Origin: Sporosarcina sp. FSL K6-1508
Lineage (GTDB): Bacteria > Bacillota > Bacilli > Bacillales_A > Planococcaceae
Assembly: GCF_038007465.1 (NCBI RefSeq)
Contig: NZ_JBBOXF010000001.1
Coordinates: 1,677,001-1,741,000, forward strand
Length of the DNA stretch: 64,000 bases
Direction: 5' to 3'
Part shown: one piece after another, positions 1-9,160 of the stretch
Layout of the letters: each line of letters begins with the position of its first letter
How positions within the stretch are numbered: position 1 is the first letter of the stretch
Position numbers and translations under genes: made by a program
Notes under the pieces: generated by a model
What the model was told of the DNA's origin: nothing
Databases searched by the model: none
What the model saw: only the letters and a program-made list of their open reading frames with translations

Positions 1-1
1 G

Positions 2-1360
2 ACCGGTGTTCTTTACATTTTGGATGAACCGTCGATTGGCCTTCACCAACGGGATAACGACCGACTTATCGACACGTTGAAAAGTATGCGGGATATAGGC
101 AATACACTGATCGTTGTTGAACATGATGAAGATACAATGATGGCAGCTGATTACTTGATTGATATAGGACCAGGTGCCGGTATGGCAGGTGGGGAAATCG
201 TCTCCGCAGGTACTCCGGAACAAGTTATGAATGATCCTAAATCGCTGACAGGCCAATATTTAAGCGGCAAGAAGTTTATTCAGCTTCCATTGGAACGGCG
301 CAAGCCGGATGGTCGGAAAATAGTAATTAAAGGCGCATCTGAAAATAACTTAAAAAACGTGAATGTTGATATTCCGCTTGGTCAATTTATAGCGGTAACA
401 GGCGTCTCTGGTTCGGGGAAAAGCACACTGGTCAATCAAGTCCTTTACAAAGTGCTTGCGCAAAAATTGAATCGCTCAAAGCAAAAGCCAGGCCAATATA
501 AATCGGTAACAGGTCTTGAAGAACTTGAAAAAGTCATTGAAATCGATCAGTCCCCAATCGGACGTACACCGAGATCAAATCCAGCGACCTATACGGGCAT
601 GTTCGATGACGTGCGGGATGTGTTTGCTTCCACAAACGAAGCAAAGGTCCGCGGTTACAAAAAGGGCCGCTTCAGCTTTAACGTCAAAGGCGGCCGTTGT
701 GAAGCCTGTCGAGGCGACGGAATCATTAAAATCGAAATGCACTTCTTGCCGGATGTCTATGTTCCTTGTGAAGTATGTCATGGGAAACGCTACAACCGTG
801 AAACATTGGAAGTCACTTATAAAGGGCAAAACATTGCCGATGTCCTCGCGATGACAGTTGATGACGCTCTTGTGTTTTTTGAAAACATACCCAAGATTAG
901 CCGAAAGCTACAAACGATTGTCGATGTAGGACTGGGTTATATACATCTGGGGCAGCCGGCAACAACATTATCTGGCGGAGAAGCGCAACGGGTGAAACTC
1001 GCTTCTGAATTGCATAAACGCTCAAACGGAAAGTCATTTTATATTCTTGATGAACCGACAACAGGTTTGCATGTTCATGATATTGCCAAGCTTCTCATTG
1101 TGTTGCAACGATTAGTTGACACGGGAAATACCGTTCTTGTTATTGAACATAATCTAGATGTCATAAAAACCGTTGATCATATTATCGACCTAGGGCCTGA
1201 AGGCGGCGATAAAGGGGGACAAATTATCGCGACAGGTACGCCGGAAAAAGTGGCTGAATCGGAAGTTTCATATACTGGCTATTATTTAAAACCAATTCTT
1301 GAACGTGAGCGAAAACGAATGGAAATGATAATTGAAGATATTGAAAAAGTTTCTAAATGA
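2..1360 (+). CDS. uvrA: UvrABC excinuclease subunit A, C-terminal part (5' end outside window)
   Basis: UvrA is the DNA-damage recognition ATPase of nucleotide excision repair. The frame is open from base 2, so about the last 450 residues of a roughly 950-residue protein are present. Visible are the Walker B of the first ABC module (LDEPSIGLHQRD), the second Walker A (GVSGSGKST), the CxxC...CxxC zinc module (CEAC and CEVC), the ABC signature LSGGEAQRV and the second Walker B (ILDEPTTGLH). The next gene follows after 82 bp, as in Bacillus. Nothing looks broken; the truncation is the window edge. Confidence 0.97.
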   Translation, partial: TGVLYILDEPSIGLHQRDNDRLIDTLKSMRDIGNTLIVVEHDEDTMMAADYLIDIGPGAGMAGGEIVSAGTPEQVMNDPKSLTGQYLSGKKFIQLPLERRKPDGRKIVIKGASENNLKNVNVDIPLGQFIAVTGVSGSGKSTLVNQVLYKVLAQKLNRSKQKPGQYKSVTGLEELEKVIEIDQSPIGRTPRSNPATYTGMFDDVRDVFASTNEAKVRGYKKGRFSFNVKGGRCEACRGDGIIKIEMHFLPDVYVPCEVCHGKRYNRETLEVTYKGQNIADVLAMTVDDALVFFENIPKISRKLQTIVDVGLGYIHLGQPATTLSGGEAQRVKLASELHKRSNGKSFYILDEPTTGLHVHDIAKLLIVLQRLVDTGNTVLVIEHNLDVIKTVDHIIDLGPEGGDKGGQIIATGTPEKVAESEVSYTGYYLKPILERERKRMEMIIEDIEKVSK

Positions 1361-1442
1361 AACTTTTTCTGAATCCAACCGTATATATAGGTAGTTATAA
1401 AATAACGGAGGAATCCGGATCACCACACTACTAGGAGGCGTA

Positions 1443-2645
1443 ATGATGCAAAATGAACGGAAACGGATTTTAGCAATGCTTGAAAACGGTACAATCACGA
1501 CCGAGGAAGCATTGACACTTCTAGAAACATTGGGGCAGACGGCTCACGAAGATAATGCAACCGGGACTAAACAGACTACGGAAGATGCACAAAAAACAGA
1601 AGAACAATATAGTGAACACAAACAAACTAAAGCGGATCCATTCGAGAAGACCGAGCCCCATGCTGAACACAAAGAGTCGGGCCATCCTTCTATGGACGAA
1701 TTTCTAGAGGATTTGCGGAAGGATTTTACGAATGTTGGAGACCGGTTTATGCAATTCATGCAAACTGCTGTTCAGAAAGTGAAATCCTTCGACTTTGAAT
1801 CGCCATTTGGCAATGCCGTTACGTTTACTCATTCAATAGCCAAACCGGCAACTGAAATCGAAGAGATAATTATCGATATCGACAATGGGAAATTGACAAT
1901 CCATACGGGTGAAACGGAAGACATACGCGCAGACTTTACTGTGAAAATGTATAACAGTGAATCAGAAGAAAAAGCTAAAAGTGATTTCCTTGATAAGTTA
2001 TTATTTGTAAATGACGAAGGGAAAATAAGGATTTCAAGTGATTTGAAAATGGTTCAAGTAAATGTTGAATTATTTATCCCGAAAAAAGATTACGCAAGAA
2101 TATCCGCACGTTTGCTGAACGGCTCATTTAAAATGAGAGATGCAGCAGCTGAAACTGTACGTGTTAAGACTGCAAATGGGAAAATTGAAATTGCAGGATT
2201 GGCATTTAAAACCGGCGAATTCGAAACAGTGAATGGCTCAATTGGTCTAACTGGCATGACTGGTGCATCAATTGAAGCAGAAACGTTGAACGGCCGCGTA
2301 TATATTGACGGTGCTGTAAAAGACGTGGAAGCACAATCACTAAACGGACATGTCGTTGTTACGACAACAGACCGGGCAGCAGAAAAAATCGATGCGAAAA
2401 CGATGAGCGGGTCAGTTGAAATTTATATTCCGGCTGACATTGCCCTTTCTGGTGAAATTGCTTCCAATATGGGGCGATTGGACTTGCAACTTGATGACGT
2501 CGACCGAACTGTGGAACAGGAACAACTACTTCAGCGGACAATCCGTTTTAAAAAGAACATCGAGGGAAATGTATCTCCGCTCCACATTTCCGGCGAAGCA
2601 AAAACAGGTTCTGTTCTTGTTTGTTATAACGCGAAACATGAATGA
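1443..2645 (+). CDS. yvlB: YvlB-like DUF4097 (adhesin-like beta-helix) protein
   Basis: This 400-residue soluble protein starts at an ATG behind AGGAGG. The first about 35 residues (ERKRILAMLENGTITTEEALTLLE) form the short helical SHOCT-like module found at the N terminus of YvlB relatives. A charged, low-complexity linker of about 60 residues follows, then a repetitive beta-rich DUF4097 region with recurring LNG/ANG/VNG turns. YvlB of B. subtilis lies in the same place after uvrA and belongs to the LiaR/PspC-type cell-envelope stress group. The family and position are recognisable, but the molecular role is not established. No signal peptide is seen. A strong terminator follows. Confidence 0.8.
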   Translation: MMQNERKRILAMLENGTITTEEALTLLETLGQTAHEDNATGTKQTTEDAQKTEEQYSEHKQTKADPFEKTEPHAEHKESGHPSMDEFLEDLRKDFTNVGDRFMQFMQTAVQKVKSFDFESPFGNAVTFTHSIAKPATEIEEIIIDIDNGKLTIHTGETEDIRADFTVKMYNSESEEKAKSDFLDKLLFVNDEGKIRISSDLKMVQVNVELFIPKKDYARISARLLNGSFKMRDAAAETVRVKTANGKIEIAGLAFKTGEFETVNGSIGLTGMTGASIEAETLNGRVYIDGAVKDVEAQSLNGHVVVTTTDRAAEKIDAKTMSGSVEIYIPADIALSGEIASNMGRLDLQLDDVDRTVEQEQLLQRTIRFKKNIEGNVSPLHISGEAKTGSVLVCYNAKHE

Positions 2646-2665
2646 TAGATGATCAGATAATAAGA

Positions 2666-2713
2666 AAGGACTGCGCCCCACCGAGTAAAATCGCTGGGGG
2701 CGCAGTCCTTTTT
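2666..2713 (+). terminator. Rho-independent terminator after yvlB
   Basis: A 14-bp near-perfect stem (AAGGACTGCGCCCC pairing with GGGGCGCAGTCCTT) with a short A-rich loop ends in a T run. It separates the + strand uvrA-yvlB unit from the convergent amidase gene. Confidence 0.9.
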
Positions 2714-2805
2714 AATGGGAATGAAATTGTCGATGGTATTAGCGTATTGTTAGAATATATGCGGAAGTAAATCTTACTTGCAACTTCTATAGCAATGAGA
2801 GCTAA

Positions 2806-3363
2806 TCACCTTTTCCCTCGATACACCCATGCAGTTATCGCGAAAGCAATCGCTTTTGCGCATTGCACCCGATAGGCTTTGTTCATTAATAACGCCGCTT
2901 CTTCCCGGTGTGTCATAAATCCGCACTCAATGAGCACTGCTGGCATCCGTGTTTCACGTAAGACGGCAAAATCCGCCTTCTTTACACCGCGATCCGCTCG
3001 ATTACATGCGGTTATAAGTGACTTTTGCATAAGAGAAGCGAGTGTCACAGATTCTTTACTGGCCGCCGGATAAACAAATGTCTCGATACCATTGGCATTG
3101 TTCCAGTCATTTCCAAAGGCATTTGCATGGATGGAAGCAAATGCATCTACTTTTAACCTGTTCGCGAGTTTCGTTCGTTCCGACAAAGTGATATCTTCCT
3201 GCTCCTTGTGTGAGAAAACCACTGTCATACCTTCCTCAACAAGATATCGTTTAACTAGAATTGCAACAGCGCTGTTGAAACTAAATTCTCGTAGCACGCC
3301 ATCCGGTGATCTTTTTCCTGCTGTTTCTGGACCATGCCCTGCGTCAATCATTATCGTTGTCAA
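2806..3363 (-). CDS. N-acetylmuramoyl-L-alanine amidase (Amidase_3 fold)
   Basis: This 185-residue protein is almost entirely one Amidase_3 catalytic domain, the zinc amidase that cuts between MurNAc and the stem peptide. Visible are the N-terminal DAGHG with its zinc histidine, SIHAN with a second zinc histidine, and the C-terminal IECGF carrying the catalytic glutamate. There is no signal peptide and no cell-wall-binding repeat. It therefore resembles the intracellular CwlC/CwlV-type sporulation amidases released by mother-cell lysis; that comparison is inference. The start is TTG with GGAGGGG seven bases upstream. The gene lies opposite to its neighbours, between yvlB and hprK. Confidence 0.88.
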   Translation of the reverse strand: MTTIMIDAGHGPETAGKRSPDGVLREFSFNSAVAILVKRYLVEEGMTVVFSHKEQEDITLSERTKLANRLKVDAFASIHANAFGNDWNNANGIETFVYPAASKESVTLASLMQKSLITACNRADRGVKKADFAVLRETRMPAVLIECGFMTHREEAALLMNKAYRVQCAKAIAFAITAWVYRGKR

Positions 3364-3501
3364 ATCTTTCCCCTCCTTGCTTCTTATATAGAAAAAAGAA
3401 GAGAGAAGTGGACAGATTCGGCACTAAATCATTTCATTTGAAAATGGGCATGGTAAAATGGGGCATAGACATTTGGAATAGAGGGAAAAGGGGGCGTATT
3501 A

Positions 3502-4428
3502 ATGGCATATGTAACAGTGAAAGATGTTCAGGAAAGGCTTTTTCTTGAGCTTAGTGCAGGAGCAAAAGGTATGGAGCGACAAATACATACTAGTGACATT
3601 TCGAGGCCGGGGCTTGAAATGGCAGGTTATTTCAATTACTACTTGGCGGATCGCGTTCAACTTCTTGGCAAAACGGAACTATCTTTTTTCGCAAACCTTA
3701 ATAAAGAAGAACGGATAGATCGGATGAAGAGGCTTTGTTCAAAAAATACCCCAGCCATCATTGTGGCACACGATATGGACGTACCGGTTGAATTAAGAGA
3801 ATCCGCTGAAAATAGGGGTATCCCGGTTTTAAGCACAGATATTCCAACAACACGATTTTCCGGTATGCTTACGAATTATCTGAGTGGCAGGCTTGCGCCT
3901 ATGACAGCAGTCCATGGTGTGCTTGTAGATGTGTATGGGATTGGAATACTGATCACAGGAAAGAGCGGCGTAGGGAAAAGTGAGACAGCATTGGAACTTG
4001 TGAAAAGGGGCCATCGACTTGTTGCCGATGACCTTGTAGAAATTAGACAGGTTGCAAAAAATGTGTTGATCGGAAATGCGCCAAAGCTACTTGAACATAT
4101 GCTCGAAATCCGTGGAGTCGGCATCGTAGATATGATGACACTGTTTGGGGCAAGCGCTGTGAAAAGTGATAAACGGATTCTGATTGTCGTCGATCTTGAG
4201 TTATGGGACCCAGATAAGATATATGATCGACTCGGTCTCGATGAAGAAAAGATGAAAATCGTGGATTCAGAATTGACGAAGCTGACTGTGCCCGTTCGTC
4301 CAGGACGTAACTTATCTGTCATTATCGAGGTCGCGGCAATGGATTATCGAATGAAAAAACTAGGTATCAATGCGGCAGAGGAATTTTCGAAAAAACTTAG
4401 TGCTCAAATCGAAGGAAATCCAAATTAA
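3502..4428 (+). CDS. hprK: HPr kinase/phosphorylase
   Basis: This bifunctional enzyme phosphorylates and dephosphorylates Ser46 of HPr and Crh and so drives CcpA-dependent carbon catabolite control. It is 308 residues, the usual length. The N-terminal HPrK domain is followed by the P-loop GKSGVGKS at residues 153-160, then the family signature LEIRGVGIVD at about 201-210. The ATG has a G-rich ribosome site (AGGGAAAAGGGGG). It heads the hprK-lgt-yvoD-ppaX-yvoF operon, with a 30-bp gap to lgt. Its target Crh is encoded about 9 kb downstream. Confidence 0.97.
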   Translation: MAYVTVKDVQERLFLELSAGAKGMERQIHTSDISRPGLEMAGYFNYYLADRVQLLGKTELSFFANLNKEERIDRMKRLCSKNTPAIIVAHDMDVPVELRESAENRGIPVLSTDIPTTRFSGMLTNYLSGRLAPMTAVHGVLVDVYGIGILITGKSGVGKSETALELVKRGHRLVADDLVEIRQVAKNVLIGNAPKLLEHMLEIRGVGIVDMMTLFGASAVKSDKRILIVVDLELWDPDKIYDRLGLDEEKMKIVDSELTKLTVPVRPGRNLSVIIEVAAMDYRMKKLGINAAEEFSKKLSAQIEGNPN

Positions 4429-4458
4429 ATGATTGATGGAGAAAGGAAAGGTTGAACC

Positions 4459-5268
4459 ATGTTTGATTTACTGGCAATAAACCCTATCGCATTTTCGCTT
4501 GGATCACTTGAAGTCAGGTGGTACGGGATTATAATTGCGCTTGGAATTGTTCTTGCATTCTTTGTCGTTCAAAAGGAAATGGTGAAGCGTGGAATGCATC
4601 CGGACTTTTTGACGGATTTGCTCATTTGGGCTGTTCCAATCTCAATTATTAGTGCAAGAATCTATTATGTAATTTTCTCATGGGACTTTTATAAAGATCA
4701 CCCAGGACAGATTATACAAATCTGGGAAGGCGGCATCGCGATTCATGGGGCATTGATTGGGGCCTTCATCACAACATATGTTTACACAAAACGCAGGGGG
4801 ATTTCATTCTGGAAAACAGTTGATATTGCAGCAGCAGGGCTTTTAATCGGTCAGATTATCGGTCGCTGGGGCAATTTCATGAATCAGGAGGCACATGGCG
4901 GGCCTGTTTCTGAAAAGTTCCTTGAAACAACAATCATTCCGGATTGGATCATGAATCAGATGACGATTGAAGGCGTGACGTATCATCCGACATTCCTTTA
5001 TGAATCGATGTGGAATATTGTAGGGCTGATCATAATTATTTTGTTGCGTAAGGTGAACTTGAAGCGCGGCGAAATGTTTCTTTTTTACCTTGTCTGGTAT
5101 TCAGCAGGGCGCTTCTTCATCGAGGGGATGCGAACGGATAGCTTATATGTTATCGGTGAACTTCGAGCGGCTCAACTCATATCGGTCGTGACTATCATTG
5201 CGGCGATAGCGATATTCGTAGTGAGAAGGTTTGTACAGAAAAACGATGTGAACTATCAAGATAAATAA
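4459..5268 (+). CDS. lgt: Prolipoprotein diacylglyceryl transferase
   Basis: Lgt transfers diacylglycerol from phosphatidylglycerol to the lipobox cysteine of prolipoproteins, the first step of lipoprotein maturation in the membrane. The 269-residue protein has about seven hydrophobic segments, the conserved IHGA histidine (residue 96) and the Lgt signature GRWGNFMNQE at residues 135-144. An AGAAAGGAAAGG ribosome site precedes the ATG. The position between hprK and yvoD is the standard Bacillales arrangement. Confidence 0.97.
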   Translation: MFDLLAINPIAFSLGSLEVRWYGIIIALGIVLAFFVVQKEMVKRGMHPDFLTDLLIWAVPISIISARIYYVIFSWDFYKDHPGQIIQIWEGGIAIHGALIGAFITTYVYTKRRGISFWKTVDIAAAGLLIGQIIGRWGNFMNQEAHGGPVSEKFLETTIIPDWIMNQMTIEGVTYHPTFLYESMWNIVGLIIIILLRKVNLKRGEMFLFYLVWYSAGRFFIEGMRTDSLYVIGELRAAQLISVVTIIAAIAIFVVRRFVQKNDVNYQDK

Positions 5269-5283
5269 AAAGGGGCTTGGGGA

Positions 5284-6228
5284 ATGGGGACGCTTCAGAA
5301 TGGATTAAAGGCTGGGCTTCGGACGACATGGACGCTTGGGAAGATCATTTTTCCAATTACGGTACTTGTCGTCATATTGCAGCATACGCCTGTGTTGCCG
5401 TGGCTTATTAAACTTGTTGCACCGTTTATGGGGTTATTCGGTCTAAGCGGAGAAGCTGCGATTCCGTTAGTGCTTGGGAATGCACTCAATTTATATGCAG
5501 GAATAGCTGGCATTTTATCATTGGAATTGACTGTGAAGGAAGTATTCATAATTGCCGTCATGTTGTCATTTTCACATAATCTATTCATTGAAACAGGCGT
5601 TGCTTTGAAAGTCGGCGTGAAGTTATGGATTGTGCTTCTTGTGCGTTTTGGTCTTGCAGCTATGTCAGGGATTGTTATTAACCTGATGTGGAAAGGCGGA
5701 GGGGAGACAGCACATTACGGCATGGCGCCGAAAATTACGGATATACCGGATGGTTGGCTGGAAATCGGGTTGCTAGGTGTGCAGAAAGCGTCATTTGGCG
5801 TTCTGCAGCTAGCCTTAATCGTTATACCACTTATGATTATTGTACAGATTCTGAAAGACCGCAATTACTTGCAGAAGTTTTCAGAGAAACTGGCGCCCTT
5901 CACAAAAGTAATCGGTGTACAATCGAATACTTCGATGACACTTGTTGCCGGTCTGGTCATCGGACTCGCTTATGGGGCGGGCGTTATGATTCAGGCGGTG
6001 CAGGAAGACGGCGTGAGCAAAAAAGATGCGACTCTTGCATTCATATTCCTCGTTGCATGTCATGCAGTCATTGAAGACACACTAATCTTTATCCCGCTAG
6101 GCATTCCCATTCTGCCACTACTGATTATCCGTATCGTAACAGCATTCGTGCTGACAATTGTGGTCGCTTATATCTGGAAACGGTCTGAACAACAGAAAGA
6201 GAAGGGAGTTACGATTGCAGATGGTTAA
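5284..6228 (+). CDS. yvoD: Nucleoside recognition (Gate) domain membrane protein, YvoD-like
   Basis: This 314-residue polytopic membrane protein has two Gate (nucleoside recognition) halves, roughly residues 20-130 and 165-290, separated by a soluble loop near residue 140-155. The same fold is found in the spore maturation proteins SpmA/SpmB. The gene starts 15 bp after lgt and overlaps the start of ppaX, so it is co-translated with the operon. The transported substrate of YvoD is not established, and the sequence does not reveal it. Confidence 0.85.
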   Translation: MGTLQNGLKAGLRTTWTLGKIIFPITVLVVILQHTPVLPWLIKLVAPFMGLFGLSGEAAIPLVLGNALNLYAGIAGILSLELTVKEVFIIAVMLSFSHNLFIETGVALKVGVKLWIVLLVRFGLAAMSGIVINLMWKGGGETAHYGMAPKITDIPDGWLEIGLLGVQKASFGVLQLALIVIPLMIIVQILKDRNYLQKFSEKLAPFTKVIGVQSNTSMTLVAGLVIGLAYGAGVMIQAVQEDGVSKKDATLAFIFLVACHAVIEDTLIFIPLGIPILPLLIIRIVTAFVLTIVVAYIWKRSEQQKEKGVTIADG

Positions 6229-6874
6229 ACCAATTACTGCACTATTATTTGATTTTGACGGAACATTGCTCGATACGAACGAATTGATCATCCAAACTTT
6301 CCAATATGTACTCGGAACTCATTATCCGGGGAAGTATGAGCGAATCGATATACTTCCATTTCTTGGACCCACGCTACATGAATCATTCAGTTCGGTTGAT
6401 CCTGAAAACACGGAGGAGCTTATTGAAGAATACAGAGCGTGGAATAAATCAATGCATGATGAACTTTCAAGCGAGTTTGACGGTGTGTCTGAAACGTTGA
6501 GGTTGCTGAAGACAGCGGGCATGAAAATGGCGATTGTCTCTACAAAGAGAAACGAAATGGTTATGAAAGGGCTAGGGCTGTTAGATGCAGAAGGGGTTTT
6601 TGATGAAATCATAGGAATGGACGATGTAACGAAAACCAAGCCGGATCCCGAGCCGATTTTACTAGCACTCGAACGATTAGGCGTCTCCGCGGATGAAGCT
6701 CTGATGATTGGGGACAATTACCATGATATAGTAGGCGGTCAAAATGCAGGTGTGCGTACAGCTGGAGTCGCTTGGTCCGCAAAAGGAGAAGCCTTTTTAC
6801 AAACATTCAACCCGGATTACATGTTGCAACATATTTCGGATTTGCTGCAATTGGTCAAAGGAGAAACAGTTTGA
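6215..6874 (+). CDS. ppaX: Pyrophosphatase PpaX (HAD superfamily)
   Basis: PpaX hydrolyses the pyrophosphate released when HprK dephosphorylates P-Ser-HPr by phosphorolysis. Haloacid-dehalogenase motifs are present: motif I FDFDGTLLDT near the N terminus, motif II serine in AIVSTK, motif III lysine in KPDPEP, and motif IV GDNYHD. I chose the TTG at 6215 because GAAGGGAG lies six bases upstream; the ATG at 6221 is the alternative but has a 12-base spacer. Either start overlaps the end of yvoD. The length (about 219 residues) is normal for the family. Confidence 0.93.
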   Translation: MQMVKPITALLFDFDGTLLDTNELIIQTFQYVLGTHYPGKYERIDILPFLGPTLHESFSSVDPENTEELIEEYRAWNKSMHDELSSEFDGVSETLRLLKTAGMKMAIVSTKRNEMVMKGLGLLDAEGVFDEIIGMDDVTKTKPDPEPILLALERLGVSADEALMIGDNYHDIVGGQNAGVRTAGVAWSAKGEAFLQTFNPDYMLQHISDLLQLVKGETV

Positions 6875-7395
6875 GGCGTACTGAAAGGCATCCCGCAAAA
6901 GGGGGAGCGAATTCACTCTGGCACATCTACAAGACTGTCCCTTTTTTCAAAGTGGCAAAAAACTTTACGGTCATCCAAATTTCAAGGTACACACCTTTCA
7001 TCCCGATGAAGAACTTTTTGTTCCGCACTTTTCTGAAAATGGAAATCGGACATAAGGCATCTTTCGCGCTCATGGTCATGCCGGATGTCATGTTCCCAGA
7101 ACGAATAAAAGTCGGAGACAATTCAATCATTGGTTTTAATACGACGATACTTGCGCATGAATACTTAATAGATGAGTATCGTATAGGAGATGTCGTTATT
7201 GGTAAAGACGTATTAATCGGAGCAAATACGACGATTCTTCCAGGGGTCGAAATTGGGGATGGAGCGATCGTTTCCGCAGCGTCCCTTGTGAATTGTGATA
7301 TTCCACCGGGCGTGTTTGCTGGTGGGAATCCGGTTAAGATCATCTTTACGCAAGAGCAGATGGTTGAGCGGCAACAAAAAAATGAAAACGAATAG
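6871..7395 (+). CDS. yvoF: Left-handed beta-helix acyltransferase (YvoF-like)
   Basis: This 174-residue protein carries hexapeptide repeats (for example IGDVVIGKDVLIGANTTI) typical of left-handed beta-helix O-acetyltransferases, which use acetyl-CoA. The start is a TTG whose last two bases belong to the ppaX stop (TTGA overlap), with AAAGGAG six bases upstream. Longer upstream extensions in this frame have no ribosome site and were not used. YvoF closes the same operon in B. subtilis; its acceptor substrate is unknown. Confidence 0.88.
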   Translation: MRRTERHPAKGGANSLWHIYKTVPFFKVAKNFTVIQISRYTPFIPMKNFLFRTFLKMEIGHKASFALMVMPDVMFPERIKVGDNSIIGFNTTILAHEYLIDEYRIGDVVIGKDVLIGANTTILPGVEIGDGAIVSAASLVNCDIPPGVFAGGNPVKIIFTQEQMVERQQKNENE

Positions 7396-7410
7396 CGCCG
7401 GCGTATCTTA

Positions 7411-7419
7411 TGGTATAAT
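7411..7419 (+). promoter_or_regulatory. Extended -10 promoter before the TPR gene
   Basis: TGGTATAAT is a consensus -10 hexamer with an upstream TGn extension. It lies just after the yvoF stop and ahead of a small hairpin. No good -35 hexamer is visible, which an extended -10 can tolerate. Confidence 0.5.
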
Positions 7420-7433
7420 AGGGAACAATACGG

Positions 7434-7467
7434 GAAGGAACGTACTTTGCGTTCCTTCTTATTTTTT
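7434..7467 (+). terminator. Terminator or attenuator hairpin before the TPR gene
   Basis: GAAGGAACG pairs with CGTTCCTTC around a short loop, followed by a T-rich run. It ends the hprK operon. Because the extended -10 promoter lies just upstream, it may also attenuate transcription into the TPR gene. Confidence 0.65.
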
Positions 7468-7480
7468 CGGGGGAATATGA

Positions 7481-9001
7481 TTGGATAATCTACGTAAGAA
7501 GCATGATAAAAAAGTCATTTCGTTCATTCCAGACGGTGAATTTTATTATAATAAAGCAATTCAGGCGATGCAACGCGACCGTTTTGAAGATGCACAAAGG
7601 TATTTGAAAAGGGCAACTGAACTAAGCCCTGAAGATCCTAAAATCCTTATGGAATATGGTGTGCTCGTCATGGAAGAGGGGCGTTTTGAGGATGCACATG
7701 AACTGCTCATGACTGCCAACGCACTAGCTCCTGCTGAAGAAGAAATTATTTTTTATTTGGCGGAAGTACATGCCCATTTAGGGATGTTAAGAGATGCGAA
7801 AATGTACGCTGAAAAGTATGTGCTGCTTGATCCGGATGGTCCATTCGCTGATGATTCGATGGAAATCATTGATTTCGCGGAGCAGGAAGAATCATTTAAT
7901 GATGACGAAATGCCGGACGGTGAAGTGTATTTTCTTCAGGAAAAAGCGCGCCGACTAATGGAATCCGGGGATTTTAAGGCTGCTGTTGAATTGCTTGAAG
8001 CAATTATTGTTGACTATCCAGACTTTTGGGCTGCCTACAATAATTTGGCGCTTGCCTACTTTTATATTGGCGAAAACGGGCGTGCTAGTGAGTTGCTTCA
8101 TGATGTCTTAGCGCGCAATAAAGGAAATATCCATGCACTTTGTAATCTTGCGGTCTTTTATTATTATGAAAAGAAAGAAGAAGAATTAGAATCCCTGCTT
8201 GCATTACTCGTGAAGATTAAACCCTATCAAATTGAAAATCGTTATAAACTTGGTGCAACATTTGCGCTCATCGGCAGGCATAAAGAAGCTTATAACTGGC
8301 TTAGAAGTCTTCAAAAAAGAGGGTTTGACGGGGATACCGGCTATTATTTCTGGCTGTCCCATTCCGCTTACTTTTCCGGACATGAAACAGTTGCTCGTGA
8401 AGCATATGCCAGGTTGGTTGAACTGGACCCGACGAAGATTGGGTATGAGCCATGGAAAGATGTCCAAGAGATGATTAAGTCCGACTCACTAGAGCAGGAT
8501 CGAGAGTTTTTACTGAGCAAAATCACGAATACCTACAGAAGCGAGAGGATGTTCGGCTTTTACCTTCTGGGTAAGTCGGGTCATAAGCAGGAAATAATTT
8601 CTCATCCATCCTATATAGAAATCGAAAAATTAAGTGATTATGAGCGACTCTTTTTGGCGAGTGGCCTTGATTATGAGTTCATGCCCGAGACCAATTTTGA
8701 TAAGTCTTTTATGCGTGCGCTTGAAACGACAGACTTGCTCTATGCCAAATATTGTCCGTTAGACAAACAAGCGTCACATCTTTTCCAAATGTGGTTCACG
8801 CTGTGCGAAACGGCACTAAGTCGTTCCTATCTATTTAGAAATCCGGCTGCACTTGCAGCAGCGGCAGATTATATGTTCCAGTCATCGCGCTATCCGGATG
8901 TGACAAAAAAAGCGATTGCCAAGGAATTCAATATTTCAGTCCCGACGCTGACAAAGTACGTCGGTGAATTAATTGAGTACTTGCCCCAATTCGATGCTTA
9001 A
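7481..9001 (+). CDS. Tetratricopeptide-repeat protein (YvcD-like)
   Basis: This 506-residue soluble protein has clear TPR units in the N-terminal half (residues about 22-125 and 150-250, with patterns such as AIQAMQRDRFEDAQRYLKRATELSPEDPKI). The C-terminal end (AIAKEFNISVPTLTKYVGEL) looks like a helix-turn-helix. TPRs mediate protein-protein contacts; partners cannot be read from the sequence. The start is TTG behind a G-rich stretch (CGGGGGAATATGA). A TPR protein occupies the same place before trxB in B. subtilis (YvcD), which supports orthology but gives no function. Confidence 0.82.
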   Translation: MDNLRKKHDKKVISFIPDGEFYYNKAIQAMQRDRFEDAQRYLKRATELSPEDPKILMEYGVLVMEEGRFEDAHELLMTANALAPAEEEIIFYLAEVHAHLGMLRDAKMYAEKYVLLDPDGPFADDSMEIIDFAEQEESFNDDEMPDGEVYFLQEKARRLMESGDFKAAVELLEAIIVDYPDFWAAYNNLALAYFYIGENGRASELLHDVLARNKGNIHALCNLAVFYYYEKKEEELESLLALLVKIKPYQIENRYKLGATFALIGRHKEAYNWLRSLQKRGFDGDTGYYFWLSHSAYFSGHETVAREAYARLVELDPTKIGYEPWKDVQEMIKSDSLEQDREFLLSKITNTYRSERMFGFYLLGKSGHKQEIISHPSYIEIEKLSDYERLFLASGLDYEFMPETNFDKSFMRALETTDLLYAKYCPLDKQASHLFQMWFTLCETALSRSYLFRNPAALAAAADYMFQSSRYPDVTKKAIAKEFNISVPTLTKYVGELIEYLPQFDA

Positions 9002-9097
9002 TGTCTTACGCTTTCTTCTGAGATAAGAAAGTATAAGTTTTTTGACTTAGAATAGTGTCTGGAAGGCGCCTTACGCTTTTCTTTACAAGCAGGAAAG

Positions 9098-9126
9098 TTG
9101 AATGGCACATAGGAATCCTATACGAT
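9098..9126 (+). promoter_or_regulatory. Candidate sigma-A promoter for trxB
   Basis: TTGAAT and TACGAT are separated by 17 bp, about 35 bp ahead of the trxB start. The match is moderate. The preceding 90 bp after the TPR gene shows nothing else I recognise. Confidence 0.4.
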
Positions 9127-9160
9127 TTAGTGTGTAAATGTTGTGGAGGAGGAAGTTCAC

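Noticed and set aside
575..829. 84-residue - strand ORF inside uvrA
   Set aside because: It is a shadow of the uvrA coding frame, without a ribosome site.
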